Origin: Entamoeba invadens IP1
Lineage: Eukaryota; Evosea; Mastigamoebida; Endamoebidae
Reading direction: 5' to 3'
Length of the DNA stretch: 64,000 nucleotides
Assembly: GCF_000330505.1 (NCBI RefSeq)
Contig: NW_004443753.1
Location: 102,957-166,956, forward strand
The notes beneath the pieces are model-generated. The model saw only the letters and a list, made by a program, of their open reading frames with translations. It was not told the DNA's origin and did no database searches. Of this stretch, positions 58,538-64,000 are shown in pieces. The translations under genes were made by a program, and so were the position numbers. Every line of letters starts with the position of its first letter. The stretch's first letter is position 1.

Positions 58538-61084
58538 TTAGTCATTCAATGCAGACGACTCTTTTTCAGGTGACATTTCATCCTCATCAATAGTCTGCAG
58601 AGACGGATCAAACGACTCTCCCGGCTTCGCTACAGACGGCGCCTTCCCTTGTTTTTTGACCCACCTATTTTCCCTCTCATCGACCAAGTCCATTAAAAGA
58701 AACCGGACTTTATTAGACACTCCTTGTGGCGTTTGTAGAACCGACTCGATCGTACCAAAGGCTTCGTCCATTAAGAACGATAAATCGTTTGATGAGTCCC
58801 AAACACTTCCGATGATGTGAAGGAGTAAGATGAGGTATTCAAACGATTGGTCGACGTAGTCGTCCAAGAGTTGTCGAATAATTTTGACGATGAAATGGGA
58901 CGGGAAGAACCCGCGCAAGTTCAAGTGCCCTATGAATTTGATGATAGCAGAGAATCTGATTTGTGACTGTGACAAGATCCGTTGGATGACTTCCGGGGAG
59001 AGTGCCTCTGCTTTTGCCACCAAGTCCGTCTCCGTGGTGTTCCTCACATTAAATTCGACGTTCAAGATGTTCAACAAGAGTTGTGTGAAGTTCGCAGAGA
59101 TGAACAGTGAGAGTGACACACACAAATCTGCATATGCTGGAATGTACTTAATATCTCTTGACGCTCTGTTCACAATAGTTTTCGCTAAATATGAGATGAC
59201 ACATCCATTCGAATAGTCAATCGTTAACAAATCAGTCACAACACCAGCAAATGTCATATCACTCAACTTATTCAACGTCGATGTAATAAAGTGTTTGATC
59301 TTATCGTCGGGTTCATAGTCTCCCGGTTCAACAACAGGGCAATCCAGTGGGGTATGTGTCGGGATCATATTCAATTCCGCAATTGGAGTCTTGAACGTGA
59401 ATGGTTTAGTCTGGAGATTCGAATAGTAACAACTGACTATTGGTGATGCGTCCAGAATAGAATAGGCTGATGCCACTCGATTCTCCGTTGTTCTATTAAA
59501 CAGTTCAGTTGAGTTCAAAGCGTACAGTTGATTGAATTCTAATACAAACGATTGCTCCTCATTTTCATGTTCAATTTCAACTTGAATGAATTTGTCTTCA
59601 ATCACTTCAGTTCCAAACTCCTCATTTCGAAACACAGCGTGCACTTTCAACGGTGTTTTAATCTTCTTTGTTGTTGGGAAGAACAGCTTTAAAGTGTCTC
59701 CATCGGTGTATGTATAACTTGGGATGTTCTCCGTTTGTCCAACATCCAAGACATCTAGTGTTTCCTCTAAACTTTCATATTCAACATCTAATTTGACTAA
59801 TGCAAGTCTCTGCGCAATCATCGCAAAGTAAAGGCCCCAGATTCCACGTTCCATGTCATTCAGGCGATTTGGTCCGACCATATCAAAGTAGGTATGTTTT
59901 CCATTCAAATTCCACGCAGAGTACAAATTGATTAACTCCCCACTAAACAAGTAGTGTGTACTAAACTTCTCTCCCGCATACAATTTGGTTGACCTTGATT
60001 GTGTCGCCAAGACAACATCTGTCGTCTCTGTGAATGGTGTGAATTGTGTGATGACAACGTCAGTGATCGATTTCGTTTCCGACGGCACAAGGCCTTCGAT
60101 GAAGTGTACTGCGTTCTTATAATCGTCATGTGTTGGGGATTTGAAGTATTTCGAGTCCAACTGAAAGAGTTCAAAACTGGTTGTAGTCGATTGGATGGTG
60201 TAGACGTTAAACCCACACAACGAATTTCGCGTCTCGCACAGGATGAGCAACCCTATCAAATACGCTTTACACCACTGTAACTCTTCTTTGTCAAGTGTCA
60301 AGTCGACGACGATACTAAGATACTTCTCTTGATACAAACTCAAATTCTTGTTGATATTCATTTGGAAGAAGAGTCCATTGCTGTAGCGCGAGATGAAGTC
60401 TCCGCTGGTGTCTGTCAGTATGTACATGTTCATATCCTTTTTCTTCAACAGTTCCAAGTCCGAGTTCGACGAGATTTTGAACTTCTCCAGCTTTGTTTTA
60501 ATGATGGCGTTTGTCTTTGTTGTGGAGTACGAGAACATCATCGGGAGGGTAGACTTGATATTCCCAACGGTGTTCTTACTCTCGATGTCCATCGAGATTT
60601 CTAGTGATCGCGCGTCTTTAAATAAGTCTTTTCCGAGGGAATAGAGGGTGACGGTATTCGATGGGATATGAATGAGTGCGTGGTCGATAGTATATGTTAA
60701 TAAAATATTACTATAGGTGTCATAAACAGGAATAATCCCTGCAAAGATGAAACCGGGTGTTAAGTGTTTAGCGTTTTTCTCTTTAATTAACTCTAAATGT
60801 GTTCTTGAGAGCCCTTTCACATTTTTCGACCGTGTTGCATAGCAACTTGGCTTTAAACAACACTTCTCCAAATACGTCATTTCTATCGATGACACGATCC
60901 CATTCAACGTGGGGACTATCACCACGAACGCAAAGTCCTTCACTTGTGCCATGTGTTGTTCCGACGAGTACATTGACCGCAGTGTTATTTGAATTTTCGT
61001 GCGAGCCGTTTGTGTGATGCAACTCACCTCTGCCTTGACGTCTATCTTATCGATATACAATGGCAGTTTACAGCAGAGGGTCAT
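58538..61084 (-). CDS. VIT/vWA-like and MIF4G fusion protein
   Basis: 848 residues in one exon. The N-terminus (about 1-150) follows the VIT domain pattern of inter-alpha-trypsin inhibitor proteins: IDKIDVKAEVSCITQT, FVVIVPTLNGIVSSIEMTY, TPGFIFAGIIPVYDTYSN. A vWA-like part (about 253-400) begins YLSIVVDLTLDKEELQ, where the metal site DxSxS is replaced by DLTLD. The C-terminal part (about 589-811) is a MIF4G HEAT domain: IKHFITSTLNKLSDMTF, IIKFIGHLNLRGFFPSH, NKVRFLLMDLVDERENRW. MIF4G domains bind eIF4A-type helicases, as in eIF4G. I know of no standard protein with this combination. Confidence 0.75.
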   Translation of the reverse strand: MTLCCKLPLYIDKIDVKAEVSCITQTARTKIQITLRSMYSSEQHMAQVKDFAFVVIVPTLNGIVSSIEMTYLEKCCLKPSCYATRSKNVKGLSRTHLELIKEKNAKHLTPGFIFAGIIPVYDTYSNILLTYTIDHALIHIPSNTVTLYSLGKDLFKDARSLEISMDIESKNTVGNIKSTLPMMFSYSTTKTNAIIKTKLEKFKISSNSDLELLKKKDMNMYILTDTSGDFISRYSNGLFFQMNINKNLSLYQEKYLSIVVDLTLDKEELQWCKAYLIGLLILCETRNSLCGFNVYTIQSTTTSFELFQLDSKYFKSPTHDDYKNAVHFIEGLVPSETKSITDVVITQFTPFTETTDVVLATQSRSTKLYAGEKFSTHYLFSGELINLYSAWNLNGKHTYFDMVGPNRLNDMERGIWGLYFAMIAQRLALVKLDVEYESLEETLDVLDVGQTENIPSYTYTDGDTLKLFFPTTKKIKTPLKVHAVFRNEEFGTEVIEDKFIQVEIEHENEEQSFVLEFNQLYALNSTELFNRTTENRVASAYSILDASPIVSCYYSNLQTKPFTFKTPIAELNMIPTHTPLDCPVVEPGDYEPDDKIKHFITSTLNKLSDMTFAGVVTDLLTIDYSNGCVISYLAKTIVNRASRDIKYIPAYADLCVSLSLFISANFTQLLLNILNVEFNVRNTTETDLVAKAEALSPEVIQRILSQSQIRFSAIIKFIGHLNLRGFFPSHFIVKIIRQLLDDYVDQSFEYLILLLHIIGSVWDSSNDLSFLMDEAFGTIESVLQTPQGVSNKVRFLLMDLVDERENRWVKKQGKAPSVAKPGESFDPSLQTIDEDEMSPEKESSALND

Positions 61085-61620
61085 CTTCTTTTTTTCTTTT
61101 TCAGTTTTCCTTTCTGTTTTTTTCTTCCTTCATCCACTGCTCCTTTCCGTCCTTTCACTCTCATTTTCTTTTCGTTCTTTTCTCTCATCTTTTGAATCAA
61201 ACTCGACATGTTATTATATATTTGTTTCCCCGTAGTTTTCATAAAAATGGGTCCTTTTTACTCTACAATATATTAGTATTGTTTGTGGTTTAATTATAGT
61301 TTACTATTATTATTTTGTTAATAAATTAGTTATAATTTATTTGTATTTTTAATGTATTTTTTTATTTTAGTATTATTATAATTTATTAATAATTCAAATT
61401 TACTAGAGAAATACACCAATAATCACAAGACACCAAATCAATTCATCAAATCATCATTTTGAAAATCCCGACTTTTAAGATAGTCCTGAAGACAAGCCTC
61501 AAAAAACAAAAAATGGTACCAAATAGTATATTTATAATAAATAAATAGTAAAGAATAGAAATCGGCGTCTATGTATTTGGATAAGGCTTTGAAGAAACTC
61601 AAAACCTAAAGAACCCTTAC
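61085..61620. other. Divergent intergenic region
   Basis: T-rich leader of the fusion gene, AT-rich middle, and a leader for eRF3 ending CTAAAGAACCCTTAC, related to the GAAC start motif. No gene seen. Confidence 0.5.
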
Positions 61621-63065
61621 ATGTCCGGAATAAGCTTGAATTTGGGTGCAAGGAGCTTTGTGCCGAAGAAGAAGAAACCCGAGGAGGAGAAGCCTGCTCC
61701 CATCGACGACGAGTTAAAGCAAGAGATTGAGAAAGTTGAAGAGGAGGCCTCGGAAGGCCCGATTAAAGAATCTGCGAACATCATTTTTGTCGGTCATGTT
61801 GATGCGGGGAAGTCGACGACGTCGGGGAACATATTGTTCCAAGCTGGTACGATCGAGCAGCGGATCATAGATAAATACGAGAAGGAGGCGAAGGATAACC
61901 AACGTGAGTCGTGGTGGTTAGCGTACATTATGGATCAGATCGAAGAAGAGAAGTCGAAAGGGAAGACCATAGATGTCGGTCGTGCGTTATTTGAAACTGA
62001 GAAGCGCCGATATACCATTCTCGATGCCCCAGGCCATCGTTCATTTGTACCAAATATGATTTCAGCTGCTGCACAAGCTGATATAGCTGTCTTAATCATA
62101 TCGGCACGAAAGGGGGAGTTTGAGACTGGATTTGATAAAGGTGGACAAACTAAAGAACACTCGCAATTGTGTCGAACGGCTGGTGTGAAAACAGTTGTGA
62201 TGGCGGTCAACAAAATGGACGACAAGACAGTCAATTGGGACAAAGCCCGTTACGATGAAATTATCGGGAAAGTGAAACCCTACTTGAAACAGTGTGGGTT
62301 CACCGATTGTTACTCACTCCCAATTTCCGGATTCAGTGGGTTGAACTTAATGAAGCGTGTAGACAAATCGGCATGTCCCTGGTATGATGGGCCGAGTTTG
62401 GTGGAGTTGTTGGATAGCATCAAATTAGTCTTAGGCAATCCAAAAGGTCCGATTCGTATGCCGATCATCGACAAATCAAAGACGGGAAAGGGCGATCCGT
62501 TGTGATGGGGAAAGTAGAGAGTGGGACGATAACAAAAGGGTGCAAATGTGTAGTGATGCCGATTGAATTAACTATCGAAGTAATAGGAATCATGTATGAT
62601 GAAGGGAGTGTAGTCGCTTCTGTAGCACGACCGGGAGATAATGTGAGAATCATGATGAAAGGAGACCAAGCAGATCAAATCCAAAGCGGTTTTGTGTTGT
62701 GCTCACCAGACAGTTTATGTCATCATAGCGATTGGTTCCAAGCACAATTAGTAGTGTTGGAATTACCACGTCCTTTACTAACACCAGGATATGAAGCAGT
62801 CATTCATATCCATACTTGTCAAGAGGAAGTGTTGATCAACAAAATTACTGACCAACTCGACAGAACTACAGGAAAGGTCTCGAAGAAAAATCCACCATTT
62901 TTAAAAAGTGGAACTGTCGGAAATGTCGTCATCCGTGTCGCTAAACCGATTTGTATTGAGACATATGAGGCATTCCCTCAACTCGGAAGATTCACTTTGA
63001 GAGATGCGGGAAAGACTATTGCATTTGGAAAGATCATCAGAATCAAAGGAGATAAAAAAAAGTAA
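61621..63065 (+). CDS. Translation release factor eRF3, with a frame break
   Basis: Two overlapping frames. The first (61621 to stop 62503-62505) holds the GTPase domain: GHVDAGKST (58-66), DAPGHRSFVPNMI, NKMDD and GEFETGFDKGGQT. The second (to 63065) holds domains 2 and 3: MGKVESGTITKGCKCVV, PRPLLTPGYEAVIHIHT, LGRFTLRDAGKTIAFGKIIR. Rejoining at 62490 with a one-base backward step restores the conserved run IDKSKTGKGRSVVMGKVESG, about 481 residues. The step lies at GGGAAAG (62484-62490). The short charged N-terminus and sequence fit eRF3 better than EF-1alpha or HBS1. eRF3 helps eRF1 end translation. Confidence 0.88.
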
Positions 63066-63916
63066 AATTCATCGATTTTTTTTGTTATTCGTTTGTTTTC
63101 ACTTTGAAATCGATGAAAACATTGAGATTAGTTTATAATAATATTATATTATTATATAATTAATATTATAATTAATATTATAATTAATATTATAATTATA
63201 TAATAAAACAAAACTATTATTTTTTGTTGTGAAAAATAACAATTTTCTTTTTTGTTTGTTTTTTACAATTTGAAGTTTTTTTTAGAAAAGAAATTTTGGG
63301 ATAAGAATTTTTTTTTGGTTATTGATATTTCTTTTCATCAAAAAATTGGTTTTGAAAATTAGATTTGTTGGTTAGAACGAGCAAAGTATTTATAGAAACT
63401 GGTTTTGAGAAATATTGAAACAAAACTGGTTGGTAAAAGTGATTGAGAACAGAAATCATACTTTTACTACAAAAAGCTATACTTCAACACAAAAATCATC
63501 TTTTTATGGCAAAAACTAAAACCTCTAGTAAAAAAGTCATTTTCGAGCAATATTTGAACTATATTATAATAATAAAAATACCATAAAAAAACTACACTGC
63601 AGTGAAGAACAAGTAAACAAATTCTAAAAGTTCTTAAAAAAAAGTTAAGCAATGAACAGGTTAAAAAGCGTCTAAGATAGCCTTAATTTTACCTAAAGAA
63701 TTATAAGATCACCCCCAAGACGGTGTTTTGTAAATTGAGTTGAATTGACTTTGGGTCGAAGTTTCGACTGTTCCAAAACTGCATTGTTTGCCGGAACTTG
63801 AAAAAGAAAAGAGTCAACCCTAAACGGGGAGGAATGTTATTAAAAACAATAACAAAGAAATAAAATGTTATAGTTTCGTCACCAGCGATTTCTAAGAGTA
63901 GAAAACCCTAGCAGAA
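63066..63916. other. Intergenic with AT repeat and a less AT-rich island
   Basis: Copies of an AATTAATATTAT unit lie near 63160-63205. From about 63690 to 63830 composition is more mixed, with a small palindrome GTCGAAGTTTCGAC and an open but ATG-less frame; it could be a 5' exon or leader of the next gene. No firm gene. Confidence 0.4.
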
Positions 63917-64000
63917 ATGTTCCGAAAAAAAAGAAAAAAAGAAAGTTTCCCAAAATTGACGACATCAAGGATAAGAATCAAGAAAATAGAACGAGGAGAT
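63917..64000 (+). CDS. Possible start of a gene running off the window
   Basis: From an ATG at 63917 a frame stays open to the window edge (28 codons). The peptide is strongly basic (FRKKRKKESFPKLTTSRIR). Too short to identify. Confidence 0.3.
   Translation, partial: MFRKKRKKESFPKLTTSRIRIKKIERGD

Noticed and set aside
61441..61475. Minus-strand ATGATGATTTGATGA as a second C/D snoRNA
   Set aside because: No D box (CTGA) follows at a suitable distance.
6890..63560. TTTCGAGCAA found at about 6918, 50805 and 63540 as a possible repeat family
   Set aside because: Similarity does not extend beyond about 10 bases.
1..64000. Operons, CRISPR, phage or secretion islands
   Set aside because: This is nuclear eukaryotic DNA with introns; no prokaryotic mobile features are present.

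Overview
The window reads as a stretch of an Entamoeba chromosome, most likely E. invadens or a close relative rather than E. histolytica (inference). The lineage is suggested by a bifunctional aldehyde/alcohol dehydrogenase of the Entamoeba ADH2 type, a flavodiiron protein, FYVE-RhoGEF and RasGEF signalling proteins, very AT-rich intergenic DNA, compact mostly intronless genes on both strands, and short introns that start GTTTGT. No rRNA, tRNA array or intact transposon was recognised. There are two 100-N assembly gaps (373-472 and 13799-13898).

Layout. 1-9300: a truncated spliced gene, a RasGEF, a two-membrane-segment protein, a secreted alpha/beta hydrolase, unknown proteins, and a gene-poor stretch (6582-8514) holding the decayed remains of a heat-shock-factor-type DNA-binding gene. 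9.5-17.7 kb: a TLDc protein, STT3, SKP1, a VPS9-domain Rab GEF split by an intron and a gap, a candidate box C/D snoRNA, NC2-beta and RMI1. 17.9-28.7 kb: an FG nucleoporin of Nup1/Nup153 style, an XMAP215/TOG protein and condensin CAP-H (two exons). 29-42 kb: a CYTH triphosphatase, Mediator MED14 (four exons), a Nup98-like protein ending exactly at the autocleavage site, a CBM20-like protein, a SEL1L/Hrd3-like protein with a probable separate signal-peptide exon, an RBR ubiquitin ligase and a flavodiiron protein. 43.6-64 kb: ADHE, ribosomal protein S2, a DH-PH-FYVE GEF, a frame-disrupted Sec23/24-like gene, S18 whose start codon is its own exon, a small secreted protein, a CHD-like protein with an apparently dead ATPase, a VIT/vWA-MIF4G fusion and an eRF3 gene with a frame break at a GGGAAAG heptamer.

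The genes are housekeeping genes and do not form an operon or island. Several are nuclear: pore (two FG nucleoporins), transcription (MED14, NC2-beta), chromosome and spindle (CAP-H, TOG, RMI1, CHD-like). Others serve protein quality control (STT3, SEL1L-like, RBR, SKP1), GTPase signalling, translation, and the anaerobic energy and oxygen metabolism of an amoeba without respiring mitochondria. The most unusual observations are the VIT/vWA-MIF4G fusion, the Nup98 homologue that stops at HF, the CHD-like pseudo-remodeller, the eRF3 frame break, the candidate C/D snoRNA and the HSF pseudogene.
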